Shown: positions 16,219 to 26,604 of the stretch, in pieces
How positions within the stretch are numbered: position 1 is the first letter of the stretch
Layout of the letters: each line of letters starts with the position of its first letter
Source: DATGMS01 sp040905145
GTDB taxonomy: Bacteria; Bacteroidota; Bacteroidia; Cytophagales; Cyclobacteriaceae
Reading direction: 5' to 3'
Length of the DNA stretch: 49,841 bases
Assembly: GCA_040905145.1 (NCBI GenBank)
Contig: JBBDSC010000060.1
Coordinates: forward strand, 1 to 49,841
Position numbers and translations under genes: made by a program
Notes under the pieces: generated by a model
Seen by the model: only the letters and a program-made list of their open reading frames with translations
Databases searched by the model: none
What the model was told of the DNA's origin: nothing

Positions 16219-18606
16219 ATGCAATTGTCAGACATATTAATGGATGGATTTAAGCCACAAGACAAAGATTCTAAGAGTTTTAAAGTCATTGTTTTGAAAT
16301 ATCTTAGGTATTGGTATTGGTATTTACTTGGTGTAATCCTATCTTTTTCATTGGCCTATGCTTACGTCCAATATGCTACTCCGGAATATCCTATAGCCAG
16401 CACTATACTTATAAATGCCTCCAGCAAAGGGTCTGATTTTACCCAGAACGCCGTCTATAGTGATCTGGAAAATTACCAATCTATTAAACTGGTTGAAAAT
16501 GAGACCGAGGTTTTGAAATCCGTTAGCCTTATGAAATTGGCTTTAGAAGAATTGGATTTTAATGTTTCTTATTTTGGTAAGGATAATTTTTTAAGGGATA
16601 AGGAAAGTTTCGGCGCCCAGGTGCCCATTAAGGTAGTATTGCATGAATATGATTCAATGGCCTTTTTTGATAAGGAAATGAATACCACTTTTAGAATTCA
16701 TATAATAAACGAAAAAGGTTTTGAATTGGAAGATGAGGCCGAAAACCGTGAGTACCATGAATTTGGAGATGAGATAGCAGACCAATTTGGAAATTTCTCT
16801 ATTCAAGCCTCCAAATCATTAACTTTTCCTACTACTATTATAATAAAATTTAATAATCCTTATGCCTTAGCGGGAAGGTACAGTAGTAAATTGGATGTGT
16901 TTTTGGTAAATAAGTTGGCTAGTGTAGTCAGAATTAGCCTGACTGACCCTGTACCGCAAAAGGGGATGTTGGTTCTTAGCAAATTAATTGAAATCTACAA
17001 TAAAGAAGCTGTTAGGAATAAAAACCAAACAGCAATGAACACTATCAGCTTTATTGATGAACAACTCACCGAACTGACTTTAGAGCTTAGGAATATCGAG
17101 CAGAAAGTTGGGGCTTTTAAAAGGGAAAACAAGATTACCCAATTGAGTTCTGATGCCCAACAATATTCCTATAACTCTAATCTTTCCAAAAACCAACTTT
17201 CTGAATATACCATTCAACTCGATATATTGAAATCCATTGAAAAATACTTGATGGATCAGGAAGTTGATTACCAGGCCGTACCAAGTTCTTTGACCATCCA
17301 GGATCAAACATTACAGAATTTGATTAGCAAGTTTAACGAATTGCATATGGATAGGGAGCGTATGCTAAGAACCACTCAACCAAGTAATCCCCTAATCCTG
17401 AACTTAGATCAGCAACTAACCAGTTTCAAGAGAAATATTCTCGAAAATATAAAAAACATTCAATCAGGTCTAGAAATATCCAGAAACAATCTCTTAGACA
17501 GATCAAACCAGTTGGATATTCAATCACAAAAGGTTCCGGAGATTGAAAGGCGGCTTTTAGAGATCAGTAGGCAGCAAGAAATCAAACAAGAACATTATAC
17601 CTATTTAATAGAGAAGAAAGAAGAAGCGGCTTTATCCCTGGCTGCTACCACCGTATCCAATTCCCGAATTATAGATCCAGCAATGGCCGGTAATAAACCT
17701 GTAAAACCAAATAAGATGTTGATTTTAGGTTTTGCTTTTATAATGGGGTTGGGAGTTCCTGTAGGTTTTGTTTTCGCTAAACATCAACTAAGTGATAAGA
17801 TTTTGCTCAAAGAAGATGTGGTTTCAAGAACTAATATAACTTTTTTAGGGGAGATTTCCCGTAATCCTGGAAAAAAACCCATTGCCATATCTGAAAACCT
17901 AAGATCTCCTGTTGCAGAACAATTCAGGTTGGTTCGGACAAATTTGCAATTTGCCTTACCTTCCCACGATAATAAAATCATTTTAGTAACCTCAAGTTTA
18001 AGTGGGGAAGGAAAAACATTTTTTAGCTTGAATTTAGGTATTAGTTTGAGTATGGTGGGCAAAAAAGTTGCAGTCTGCGAATTTGATCTAAGAAAGCCAG
18101 CGCTGATGGATTATTTGGATATAGAATATGAGTTGGGTATATCAGACTATCTTCAGTCGGATGATGTAACAATATCAGATCTTATTAACAGACATAAAGG
18201 CCATTATGGGAAAATGGATTTGTTTGGCTGTGGAAACATCCCGGAGAATCCTTCAGAATTAATGTTAATTCCTAAAGTAGGATATTTTATTGAGCAATTG
18301 AAAGCACATTACGATGTTATTATCATAGATTCGGCACCGGTGGGACAAGTAGCAGATGCCTTTTCATTATCTAAATTTGTTGACATTACCGTATACCTAA
18401 TGAGGTATAATTATACCTCAATAAGCATGATAGACTTTTTAAATGAGAACTTCCAAGATAAAAAATTACGAAATCCAGCCATCGTTTTGAATGATGGAAA
18501 GCCACAGTTGGGTTATGGATACGGATATTATCAAGATGGAAAGGAAGAAAAGCGAACAAAAAATAGGCGCATCAACCAAAAGCCCAGAAAACATGTAAGT
18601 ATTTAA
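16219..18606 (+). CDS. Wzc-type polysaccharide co-polymerase / bacterial tyrosine kinase
   Basis: This 795-residue protein has the fused PCP-2a/BY-kinase layout. A first membrane helix (about 33-52) is followed by a Wzz-like domain, a long coiled-coil periplasmic region (about 270-480) and a second helix (about 496-518) after PVKPNKM. The kinase domain holds Walker A SLSGEGKT (about 595-602), Walker A' CEFDLRKP (about 620-627) and Walker B IIIDSAPVG (about 702-710). The C-terminal tail has only a small tyrosine cluster (GYGYGYY) for autophosphorylation, then a basic end. It regulates chain length and export with the OPX lipoprotein upstream. Confidence 0.94.
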   Translation: MQLSDILMDGFKPQDKDSKSFKVIVLKYLRYWYWYLLGVILSFSLAYAYVQYATPEYPIASTILINASSKGSDFTQNAVYSDLENYQSIKLVENETEVLKSVSLMKLALEELDFNVSYFGKDNFLRDKESFGAQVPIKVVLHEYDSMAFFDKEMNTTFRIHIINEKGFELEDEAENREYHEFGDEIADQFGNFSIQASKSLTFPTTIIIKFNNPYALAGRYSSKLDVFLVNKLASVVRISLTDPVPQKGMLVLSKLIEIYNKEAVRNKNQTAMNTISFIDEQLTELTLELRNIEQKVGAFKRENKITQLSSDAQQYSYNSNLSKNQLSEYTIQLDILKSIEKYLMDQEVDYQAVPSSLTIQDQTLQNLISKFNELHMDRERMLRTTQPSNPLILNLDQQLTSFKRNILENIKNIQSGLEISRNNLLDRSNQLDIQSQKVPEIERRLLEISRQQEIKQEHYTYLIEKKEEAALSLAATTVSNSRIIDPAMAGNKPVKPNKMLILGFAFIMGLGVPVGFVFAKHQLSDKILLKEDVVSRTNITFLGEISRNPGKKPIAISENLRSPVAEQFRLVRTNLQFALPSHDNKIILVTSSLSGEGKTFFSLNLGISLSMVGKKVAVCEFDLRKPALMDYLDIEYELGISDYLQSDDVTISDLINRHKGHYGKMDLFGCGNIPENPSELMLIPKVGYFIEQLKAHYDVIIIDSAPVGQVADAFSLSKFVDITVYLMRYNYTSISMIDFLNENFQDKKLRNPAIVLNDGKPQLGYGYGYYQDGKEEKRTKNRRINQKPRKHVSI

Positions 18607-18674
18607 TTGGGGACAAAAGCAAGTTTCTAATTTACAATACCTATTCCCGTCCTTTCATTTAATTTTTTTATTTG

Positions 18675-20048
18675 ATGATACAAAAGATTTCCAGTGATTT
18701 TTATTTATTCTTAAACAAATCAATCAATAAGGGGCATAAACGCAGCGTTAAGGCAAAAAAGAATATTCTGGGATCTTTTGTTATTAAAGGAGGAAGTATT
18801 GCCATAAGCTTGATATTGGTGCCTCTGACGATCAATTATGTTAACCCAACAAGTTATGGGATTTGGTTAACACTCAGTTCTATGGTAGGATGGTTTAGTT
18901 TTTTTGATATTGGGTTTGGGCATGGTTTGAGGAATAAGTTCGCCGCAAGTATTGCCAAAGGAGAATTCCAGTTGGCAAGGGAATATATCAGTACTACCTA
19001 TGCCATACTAAGTCTGATAATAGGGGGAATATTGTTGTTGTTCTTTTTCATCAATCCATTTTTAGAATGGGCATCTATTTTGAACACGCCATCCAATATG
19101 TCAGATGAATTGCGGGTTCTCGCTTTGATAGTATTTACCTTTTTTTGTTTGCAATTCGTCTTGAAGCTGATTACTACTGTACTTACCGCAAACCAAGAAC
19201 CGGCAAAAGCTTCTTTTTTTAATTTCCTTGGCAGCTTGTTTTCATTGATGGTTATTTTTATCCTGACTAAGACAACAGAAGGAAATTTAATATACCTAGG
19301 AGCTGCCTTGAGTTTTACACCTGTTTTAGTTTTGTCCGCTTCAAGTATTTGGTTTTATGCCCATGACTACCGCAAATATTCACCATCGATAAAGTTAGTC
19401 CGCTTTGGATTAGCCGGAAATTTGATGAATTTGGGTATTAAATTTTTTGTAATTCAAATTGGGGCTTTGGTATTATTCAGTACAAATAATATAATCATTA
19501 CGCAACTTTTTGGCCCTTCGCAAGTTACTCCTTTCAATATTGCTTATAAATTGTTTTCAGTGGTAACGATGGGTTTTGGCATAATTGCAACACCTTTATG
19601 GAGCGCATTTACCGATGCTTATGTTAGGGAGGAATTTGGCTGGATAAAGAATACTTTGTCAAAAATGAAAAAAATATGGTTATGGGCCATTGTTGCATCG
19701 GGGGGTATGTTGGTTTGTTCCCCTTTTCTATATAAAATCTGGATTGGTGATGGTGTTGATGTACCCTATGGGTTATCCTTGGCAATGAGTTTTTTTGTAA
19801 TTGCCTCAATTTGGCAAACCATACACGTTTTCTTTCTCAATGGAATAGGAAAAATAAAAATGCAGCTATATTTGGTGTCTGCCAGTGCGTTACTGAACAT
19901 CCCAATGGCTATATATTTAGGCAAGGCTTTCGGTTTGGTAGGCATTACCTTGGCAAGTACGCTTTTATTCACCGTTATGGGAATAATTTTTTCTATCCAA
20001 ACCCATAAAATTTTAAATAGAACCGCAACCAATATTTGGGATCAATGA
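18675..20048 (+). CDS. Wzx-type oligosaccharide flippase (PST/MOP superfamily)
   Basis: About 457 residues. I choose ATG 18675 rather than the TTG before it. The N-terminal signature is clear: KKNILGSFVIKGGSIAISLILVPLTINYVNP with SYGIWLTLSSMVGWFSFFDIGFGHGLRNKFA. About twelve hydrophobic segments follow, with the mid-protein motif FKFIVIQIGALVLFSTNNIII-like region near 255. It should move the undecaprenyl-linked repeat unit across the inner membrane. Its stop overlaps the start of the acetyltransferase gene (ATGA at 20045-20048), so expression is coupled. Confidence 0.92.
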   Translation: MIQKISSDFYLFLNKSINKGHKRSVKAKKNILGSFVIKGGSIAISLILVPLTINYVNPTSYGIWLTLSSMVGWFSFFDIGFGHGLRNKFAASIAKGEFQLAREYISTTYAILSLIIGGILLLFFFINPFLEWASILNTPSNMSDELRVLALIVFTFFCLQFVLKLITTVLTANQEPAKASFFNFLGSLFSLMVIFILTKTTEGNLIYLGAALSFTPVLVLSASSIWFYAHDYRKYSPSIKLVRFGLAGNLMNLGIKFFVIQIGALVLFSTNNIIITQLFGPSQVTPFNIAYKLFSVVTMGFGIIATPLWSAFTDAYVREEFGWIKNTLSKMKKIWLWAIVASGGMLVCSPFLYKIWIGDGVDVPYGLSLAMSFFVIASIWQTIHVFFLNGIGKIKMQLYLVSASALLNIPMAIYLGKAFGLVGITLASTLLFTVMGIIFSIQTHKILNRTATNIWDQ

Positions 20049-20725
20049 AGGCATTTAGATATATAAAAAATTTCTACTTTAATCTTTATTCACTTCTGAA
20101 AGTTATGGTAGGGAATGAGCAGGTGCATTGGGAGGATTTAAGGAGTAAAATAATCGACAGTGAGGTTCACGAACAAACCAGGATATATAGGTGTCATTTT
20201 TTAAGAAGTTCTTCTGTGGGGAAAGGCACTTACATTGCTATTAATGCGCGAATTTATAATACACATATTGGAAAATTTTGTTCCATAGGGCCAAACATCG
20301 TATCTGGCTGGGGCATGCATCCGATCAACGGGGTTTCTACTTCACCGGCTTTTTATTCTAAAAATGCACAGGCTGGTTTTACCTATAGTAGGGAAAACAA
20401 AGTAGAGGAACGCCTACCCATCCAAATAGGTAATGATGTTTTTATTGGGGCAAATGTGACGATATTGGATGGAGTATCCATTGGTGATGGCGCTGTCATT
20501 GGTGCAGGCGCTGTCGTGAGTAAAGATATTCCTCCTTATGCAGTGGCCGTTGGATGTCCAATAAAAGTCATCAAATACCGCTTTGAAAAGGAAACTGTTG
20601 ATGAATTGTCGAAATATAAATGGTGGGACGGGGATGAGGCAATCTTAAGAAAAGTGGAGGAAATGTTTTTTAATGTAGAAGGATTTCTCACATCAACCGA
20701 AACTACAGATCAAGCAGCTAAGTAG
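20045..20725 (+). CDS. Hexapeptide-repeat acyltransferase (CatB/xenobiotic acyltransferase-like)
   Basis: The 226-residue protein, from the ATG overlapping the flippase stop, is a left-handed beta-helix acyltransferase. Hexapeptide turns begin at SVGKGTYIAINARIYNTHIGKFCSIGPNIVSG, an inserted loop contains a HP pair (GMHPINGV, the likely catalytic His region), and the helix resumes with PIQIGNDVFIGANVTILDGVSIGDGAVIGAGAVV and ends in PPYAVAVGCPIKVI. It probably O- or N-acetylates a sugar of the repeat unit. Tight packing between flippase and polymerase supports that role; the acceptor sugar is unknown. Confidence 0.9.
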   Translation: MKAFRYIKNFYFNLYSLLKVMVGNEQVHWEDLRSKIIDSEVHEQTRIYRCHFLRSSSVGKGTYIAINARIYNTHIGKFCSIGPNIVSGWGMHPINGVSTSPAFYSKNAQAGFTYSRENKVEERLPIQIGNDVFIGANVTILDGVSIGDGAVIGAGAVVSKDIPPYAVAVGCPIKVIKYRFEKETVDELSKYKWWDGDEAILRKVEEMFFNVEGFLTSTETTDQAAK

Positions 20726-20729
20726 CCCA

Positions 20730-21986
20730 ATGGATAATATCCAACCAATATCAATTTATCAGAAATATGCGGAAGATTTGGATAAGAATTTATCCATCTT
20801 CTGGATTGGTTTTGTTGTTTATAGTTTAGGTGATGCCCTGTCGGCAACCTATGCTACTGGAATGATTAAGGTCATTCAGTTATTTCAAGCCATTGGATTA
20901 CTTTCTATTGTATATGCCACCTTCCATATCGTCCAATTTAATTCAAAGAATGATTTTGTAAAGATTTCTCTTGTGCTCTACTTTTCGTGGGTTATCTTCG
21001 TTTTATTCCACGGATTTGTATACGAATATGATTTTGTGAAACGATTGTTTTTTTCCGGGTTATTCAAATATTTTTTTCCGTTGATAATTTTTTTCCCAAA
21101 GAACCTTGATTTTTACAAAAAAGCATTTTCTGTAATAGTTGCTTTAAATATCGCTTTTATCATTTTAAATGTATTTTTTGTCGAAATAGTACTTGCCCAT
21201 TACGATCAAAATGTTGTTCAAAAATTTACCTTTGAGGGTTTTGCCAAGACTTTAGGTGCACCCGCTGGTTTTTTAATTTTTACTTATATTTATCATAGTA
21301 AAAACAGGAATTTATTAGCCCTCCTAGTAGTAATCACTATTATCCTTATTGCGACTTATAAAGCAAGAAGAGCCATTATGGTCTTTTCTTCCCTGAATTT
21401 ATTAATATTTATGGCTATTTTTTACATAAAATCCAACAAGAAGATTTTGATGGCAGTGTGTATGATTATTTTCCTTTCAGTGATTGGTGTGGTTGGAGAA
21501 AAAATCTATAGGGAAAATAGGGATACGTTTTTTGAACAGATCCTTGAAAGAGGCGCGGAGGATACTAGAACAGGAGTTGAAGTGGCCTTTAGTAGGGACT
21601 TTGATACGATTGACTGGATTATTGGAAGAGGCATAAATGGTATGTACTGGTGCCCTAATGTCGACATGGGTGATACTACTGGTTATAGGACGATGATCGA
21701 AACAGATTACTTGAATATTATTCTTAAAGGGGGAATAATTCATTTGGGACTTATTCTTCTGATAGCCTTTCCTGCAGCCATTAAAGGGTTATTTTTTTCC
21801 AGAAACTTACTTTCTAAGGCCGCAGGAATATGGATTATCATTTGGATATTGAGCCTTTATCCATTAAACGTTTTTAATACGGATTTCAATTACATGTTGT
21901 TTTGGATCTGTGTTTGTATAGGTTATTCCAAGGATTTAAGAAATATGCCTGATGCGACAATCAAAAAGGCTTTTTCTTCAAAATAA
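20730..21986 (+). CDS. Wzy-type O-antigen/exopolysaccharide polymerase
   Basis: The 418-residue protein has around ten to twelve hydrophobic helices and a large hydrophilic loop (about residues 255-325) between the last clusters, the pattern of Wzy polymerases and O-antigen ligases. Sequence identity between such proteins is low, so topology and position are the main evidence. Within the loop is RGAEDTRTGVEVAFSRDFDT followed by GRGINGMYW, resembling the R/G-rich segments used for polymer binding. It lies 4 bases after the acetyltransferase gene. A ligase role is the main alternative. Confidence 0.82.
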   Translation: MDNIQPISIYQKYAEDLDKNLSIFWIGFVVYSLGDALSATYATGMIKVIQLFQAIGLLSIVYATFHIVQFNSKNDFVKISLVLYFSWVIFVLFHGFVYEYDFVKRLFFSGLFKYFFPLIIFFPKNLDFYKKAFSVIVALNIAFIILNVFFVEIVLAHYDQNVVQKFTFEGFAKTLGAPAGFLIFTYIYHSKNRNLLALLVVITIILIATYKARRAIMVFSSLNLLIFMAIFYIKSNKKILMAVCMIIFLSVIGVVGEKIYRENRDTFFEQILERGAEDTRTGVEVAFSRDFDTIDWIIGRGINGMYWCPNVDMGDTTGYRTMIETDYLNIILKGGIIHLGLILLIAFPAAIKGLFFSRNLLSKAAGIWIIIWILSLYPLNVFNTDFNYMLFWICVCIGYSKDLRNMPDATIKKAFSSK

Positions 21987-22069
21987 TATTCAGGCCATTA
22001 TTTGCTTTTAGACATTTTTAACCAATGAATAAGTGTTTTTTGCCAAATTGCTTTAACTGAGAGATATCT

Positions 22070-23407
22070 ATGAATTTACCCAAAGTATTAATACTTATTC
22101 AACCTTTTAATCAAAACACCGGAGGAGGAATTACTTTGTCTAATTTGTTCAAAGGATGGCCAAAAGATAAGCTTGCTGTATTGTGCCGGGGATATGGTAT
22201 TAATTCTAACACGCAAACAGATATTTGTGAAACCTATTATCAATTAGGTCATCGAGAGCATAAGTGGAAATTTCCGTTTAATAGACTTAAAAGAAGATAT
22301 TTTTCTGGAATATTAAGTTTTGAAAAAGGGGGCGTTAAAAACTCAATTCCTGCTAAATCCAAATTCAGGGTTGCTTTTTTAAAGGAATATGTCCATCCAT
22401 TTTTAAAATGGATTGGGTTTCTGAATTTTGTATCAAAAATCGAATTATCCAAACAGTTGGAGGGTTGGCTTGACCAGTATCAACCTGACATCATCTATGC
22501 ACAAGCGCAGGGAAGAGAGACCGTTTTATTTTGTACGGCAGTTCAGGAATACTTAAATAAGCCAATGGTTTTTCATATGATGGATGATTGGACCGAATTG
22601 GTAGCGGAAGGTTTATTCGGAAAATACTGGTATCTCAAGATCGATGGAGAATTTAGAAAAATGCTCAGCAAGGCCTCATTACATCTTAGCATCAGTGAAC
22701 CTATGGCGGTAGAGTATAAACGTAGATTTGGTTTTGATTTCCAAACCTTTCATAATCCAATTGATTTGAATTTTTGGAAAAAAAGCCAAAGAAACCACTA
22801 TGAGTTGGGCAAGGAACCCATTATCCTGTATGCCGGAAGAGTGGGTTTAGGTATTCAGGAATCACTGGAAGTGATGGCAAAAGCAGTCACCGTCCTTAAT
22901 AAAGAATTAAACGCCTCCATTAAATTTGTTTTGCAGGTAAACGAAAGGTCGGAGTGGATGGAAAAATATGCTTGCGTTCAATATAGAGGGTTTGTGTCCT
23001 ATGAGGATCTCCCCTCAAAATTTGCGGAAGCTGACATGCTTTACATGCCTTATGACTTTTCCGTCAATTCCATTAAATTCATCAAATACTCCATGCCTAC
23101 CAAAGCGTCGGAATATATGATCAGTGGCACTCCTATCTTAATTTTTGCCCCTTCCCAAACGGCCATTGTTGATTACGCCAGGAAATACCATTGGGCGAAA
23201 GTGGTAACAGATGATAATTTGGAAGTACTGATAACTTCTTTAAAATCAATGATAATGAATAAAGAAGAAAGAGAAAGAATTGCTCAAACAGCCATTCAAT
23301 TGGCAGAGGATAAGCATGATGCTGCTAAAGTGAGATATGATTTTAAAGAAGCATTGGTTTCTGTTATGGAAGAAGATTTCACACCTAAACCTGAAGAGGT
23401 AGGGTAA
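22070..23407 (+). CDS. Glycosyltransferase, GT4-like
   Basis: A 445-residue GT-B protein. The N-terminal domain begins VLILIQPFNQNTGGGITLSNLF, a family-typical GG loop; the middle has PMVFHMMDDWTELVAEG, and the C-terminal nucleotide-sugar domain has PIILYAGRVGLGIQ and later MPTKASEYMISGTPILIFAP, corresponding to the E-x7-E type motif region of GT4 enzymes (KASEYM). It probably adds one sugar to the lipid-linked repeat unit at the cytoplasmic face. Donor and acceptor cannot be read. The next transferase gene starts 1 base after its stop. Confidence 0.88.
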   Translation: MNLPKVLILIQPFNQNTGGGITLSNLFKGWPKDKLAVLCRGYGINSNTQTDICETYYQLGHREHKWKFPFNRLKRRYFSGILSFEKGGVKNSIPAKSKFRVAFLKEYVHPFLKWIGFLNFVSKIELSKQLEGWLDQYQPDIIYAQAQGRETVLFCTAVQEYLNKPMVFHMMDDWTELVAEGLFGKYWYLKIDGEFRKMLSKASLHLSISEPMAVEYKRRFGFDFQTFHNPIDLNFWKKSQRNHYELGKEPIILYAGRVGLGIQESLEVMAKAVTVLNKELNASIKFVLQVNERSEWMEKYACVQYRGFVSYEDLPSKFAEADMLYMPYDFSVNSIKFIKYSMPTKASEYMISGTPILIFAPSQTAIVDYARKYHWAKVVTDDNLEVLITSLKSMIMNKEERERIAQTAIQLAEDKHDAAKVRYDFKEALVSVMEEDFTPKPEEVG

Positions 23408-23408
23408 G

Positions 23409-24410
23409 ATGAAAAATATTTTGTTATATCCAAAATTGGATAAATTAATAGGGACTCCAAATCCTTATATTTTGAATTTTCAAACTGCGCTTGCCAAAAA
23501 TCATCACATTGTAAATGAAAAGGCTCCCAATAGAGGAGTTTTAAGTTTGTTTTTATATTTCTTCCCAACCCAGATATTCATCTTAAACTGGATCGAATTT
23601 CTGCCCGAAAAAAGATTTGGTAAAGTGCAGGTATTGGGTTTTTTGTGCGCCACTTTATTTATGCGGCTTTTTCGGAAAAAAATTATTTGGATTCTACACA
23701 ACAAAGGTTCCCATCACAAAGGCATAAATTCCATGACAAGCTTTATGTTTAGGGTACTGATGAAAAGGTCACATAAAATCATTACCCATTCCTATTCCGG
23801 TTTGGAATTTGTGAAATCCAATTATTCAGCGTATTCTTCAAAAGTGGAGGTTATCCCACATCCCGTTGGCGGCTTTTTTCCTCAAAAGCCTGGTAAGGAG
23901 AAGCCATATGATTTTTTGATTTGGGGTACTATTTTTCCTTACAAAGGGATTGATAAATTTTTAAAATATGTGAAGGAACAGCCTTTGGCCAGGGATTACA
24001 GAATATTATTGGTAGGCAAATGCTTTAATTTGGAATATAAGAAACACTTGGAGAGCTTATTGTCTGACAATATTACTTTTGAGGATAAACTTTATGACCT
24101 GGAAAAAATAGCTGAGTTTTCAGCTATGTCTAAGTTCACCTTATTTACCTACAATTCAAAGACAGTGATTAGTTCTGGGGCTTTAATTGATTCCATCAGA
24201 ATGGGGACGGTTATTATTGGTCCTAATCATGGGGCATTTAAAGACTTAAGCCATTATAGTTTTATAAAAACTTACAATTCCTTTGTCGATATATTTGAGA
24301 TCTATGAGGAAGATCCACCAGATGAAACTCAAGAAGATAAGGAAAGGAAGGAATTTTTTGAAGAGAACAATTGGGAGGTTTTTATTCAAAAGCTCGAAAA
24401 GATTTTTTAA
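23409..24410 (+). CDS. Glycosyltransferase, GT-B fold
   Basis: A 333-residue protein beginning MKNILLYPKLDKLIGTPNPYI. The pattern IWILHNKGSHHKG and KIITHSYSGLEFVKSNY followed by VEVIPHPVGG is characteristic of GT-B glycosyltransferases; the C-terminal part has FLIWGTIFPYKGIDKFLKYV, DYRILLVGKC and a later SSGALIDSIRMGTVIIGPNHG, typical nucleotide-sugar binding segments. It is shorter than most GT4 proteins, and the exact family is unclear. The gene is packed directly behind another transferase, so both likely build the same repeat unit. Confidence 0.85.
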   Translation: MKNILLYPKLDKLIGTPNPYILNFQTALAKNHHIVNEKAPNRGVLSLFLYFFPTQIFILNWIEFLPEKRFGKVQVLGFLCATLFMRLFRKKIIWILHNKGSHHKGINSMTSFMFRVLMKRSHKIITHSYSGLEFVKSNYSAYSSKVEVIPHPVGGFFPQKPGKEKPYDFLIWGTIFPYKGIDKFLKYVKEQPLARDYRILLVGKCFNLEYKKHLESLLSDNITFEDKLYDLEKIAEFSAMSKFTLFTYNSKTVISSGALIDSIRMGTVIIGPNHGAFKDLSHYSFIKTYNSFVDIFEIYEEDPPDETQEDKERKEFFEENNWEVFIQKLEKIF

Positions 24411-24438
24411 AAATTTAAAATCAATAAAATAAACAATA

Positions 24439-26604
24439 ATGAAACAGGTTATCCAAAATTTTAAGACAGGCAAATTATACGTAGACAAAGTTCCTGTGCC
24501 TTCAGTATCTGAAGGTATGGTTTTGGTGGAAAATGATTACTCTTTAATCAGTGCGGGTACAGAGCGGGGTACAGTAAAAGTAGCCCAGGCTAATTTATTT
24601 GGAAAAGCCAAACAGCGTCCTGATCTAGTAGCCCAAGTAATACAGAATGTAAGAAAGGAAGGCCTGAGTGCAACCATCAAAAAAGTCAAAACAAAATTGG
24701 ATTCTTTAAAAGCCATGGGTTATAGTACTTCTGGCAAAGTGTTGGCTTCATTGGACACAAAAGGTTTATATAAACCAGGGGATAGGGTAGCTTGTGCCGG
24801 TGTTGATTATGCTTCTCACGCAGAGGTAATAGCAGTTCCCCAGAACCTGGTCGTTAAAGTGCCAGATAATGTAACCTCAGATGAAGCCGCATTCACTACT
24901 TTGGGCGCCATTGCCCTGCAGGGAATTCGTCAGGCAGAACCTAAATTGGGAGAAAAAGTTTGTGTAATAGGGCTGGGACTATTAGGTCAGATAACCGTGC
25001 AGCTTTTAAAAGCCAATGGCTGTTCTGTATTGGGGGTGGATATGGCCGAGGATTTAATAAAGCTGGCAGAAGATTCAGGAGCCGATAAAGCCTTAAACCG
25101 AAAGGATTCCAACTTGATTGCTGCCTGTGAAACCTTTACCAACGGCAATGGTTTTGATTCCATAATCATCACTGCGGCTACCTCTTCCAATGATCCCATC
25201 ATTTTATCTACAGAAATTGCAAGAAAAAAGGGGAAGATTATTGTAGTAGGAGCTGTAAAAATGGATATACCTAGAGATCCATTTTTTTACAGGAATGAGT
25301 TGGAACTGAAAATTTCCTGTTCCTATGGGCCTGGCAGATATGATATAAACTATGAAGAATTAGGTAATGATTATCCCTATGCTTACGTACGATGGACAGA
25401 GCAAAGGAACATGGAAGCTTTTTTAGGGTTACTATCACAAAAGTCCATCAACCTAAAGCCTCTAATCACCCATGTTTTTGATATAACGGAAGCAGAAGTA
25501 GCCTATGATATTGTCATGGGAAAAATAAAGGAACCCCATATTGGAATCCTGTTGAAATATGAAAAAAACGCATCCAAGCAAGAGAGCAAAACTGTTGTCA
25601 ATAAAGAAGCATTAAAATCTGTCAATACAGGCTTCATTGGCGCTGGAAGTTTTGCCCAGAGTTATTTGGTCCCCAATGTAAAAGCATGGGGGGCATCTCT
25701 AGATGGTGTTGTCACCACCCGCGGGATCACCTCTAAGAATGTATTGGATAAATTCAAGTTTAATTTCTGCTCCTCTGATGTCAAAGATGTTATAAACAAT
25801 CCTGATATCAATACAGTATTCATTGCTACTCCACATGCTTCGCATGCTGAATTGGTCATTAAGTCCTTAGAAGCCAAAAAGAAGGTGTTTGTAGAAAAAC
25901 CTTTGGCAATGAACCTTGGCCAGCTCAAAGCTGTCATAGAAGCGAGAAAGAAAAATAAAACTCCTGTTATGGTAGGTTTTAACAGAAGGTTTGCTCCTGT
26001 TTCGGTTGAAATAAAGAGGGAATTTATAAATACTTTAGACCCTCTGGTCGTAAATATCAGGGTCAACGCCGGATTTATCCCAAAGGACCATTGGTCACAG
26101 CTACCTGAAATCGGAGGGGGGAGAATTATTGGTGAAATCTGTCACTTTATAGATTTGATGCAGTATTTCACAGACGCAAAACCTATTAAGGTTTTTGCAG
26201 AATCCATTACCTCTTCTAATGTTCAGACTACCTCTAACGATAATATTTCCATTGTTATAAAGTTTAGTGATGGTTCAGTCGGAAATTTAACTTATGTGGC
26301 CAATGGGGATAAATCTCTGCCCAAAGAATACATAGAAATCTTTTGTGCCGGACATACGGGAGTAATTAATGATTTTAAAAATGGTTCATTTCATAAGGAA
26401 GGGAAAATAAAGAAACTTAAATCACCTGGAAAGGGCCATAAAGAGGAAGTCTATCAATTCCTAGAAAATATTAAAGAAGGAAAAGACTCTCCGATTGATT
26501 TTGAGTCTATTTGCTTGACTACCTTGACGACGTTCAAAATTCTGGACAGTTTGGCTACAGGCTTGCCTCAGAAAATTGATATACATGAAGTAATCGGACA
26601 ATGA
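24439..26604 (+). CDS. Bi-domain oxidoreductase: alcohol dehydrogenase-like domain fused to Gfo/Idh/MocA domain
   Basis: At 721 residues it joins two enzymes. The N-terminal part (about 1-370) is a medium-chain dehydrogenase with YSLISAGTERGTVK, a GDRVACAG segment and the nucleotide motif VIGLGLLGQI. The C-terminal part (from about 395) is a Gfo/Idh/MocA oxidoreductase with GFIGAGSFAQSYL (Rossmann loop), IATPHASHAELV and the conserved EKPLAMN near residue 485. Such fusions are known from polysaccharide clusters, where they probably oxidise or epimerise a nucleotide sugar or polymer-linked sugar. The stop overlaps the next start by ATGA at 26601, so coupling is strong. Confidence 0.92.
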   Translation: MKQVIQNFKTGKLYVDKVPVPSVSEGMVLVENDYSLISAGTERGTVKVAQANLFGKAKQRPDLVAQVIQNVRKEGLSATIKKVKTKLDSLKAMGYSTSGKVLASLDTKGLYKPGDRVACAGVDYASHAEVIAVPQNLVVKVPDNVTSDEAAFTTLGAIALQGIRQAEPKLGEKVCVIGLGLLGQITVQLLKANGCSVLGVDMAEDLIKLAEDSGADKALNRKDSNLIAACETFTNGNGFDSIIITAATSSNDPIILSTEIARKKGKIIVVGAVKMDIPRDPFFYRNELELKISCSYGPGRYDINYEELGNDYPYAYVRWTEQRNMEAFLGLLSQKSINLKPLITHVFDITEAEVAYDIVMGKIKEPHIGILLKYEKNASKQESKTVVNKEALKSVNTGFIGAGSFAQSYLVPNVKAWGASLDGVVTTRGITSKNVLDKFKFNFCSSDVKDVINNPDINTVFIATPHASHAELVIKSLEAKKKVFVEKPLAMNLGQLKAVIEARKKNKTPVMVGFNRRFAPVSVEIKREFINTLDPLVVNIRVNAGFIPKDHWSQLPEIGGGRIIGEICHFIDLMQYFTDAKPIKVFAESITSSNVQTTSNDNISIVIKFSDGSVGNLTYVANGDKSLPKEYIEIFCAGHTGVINDFKNGSFHKEGKIKKLKSPGKGHKEEVYQFLENIKEGKDSPIDFESICLTTLTTFKILDSLATGLPQKIDIHEVIGQ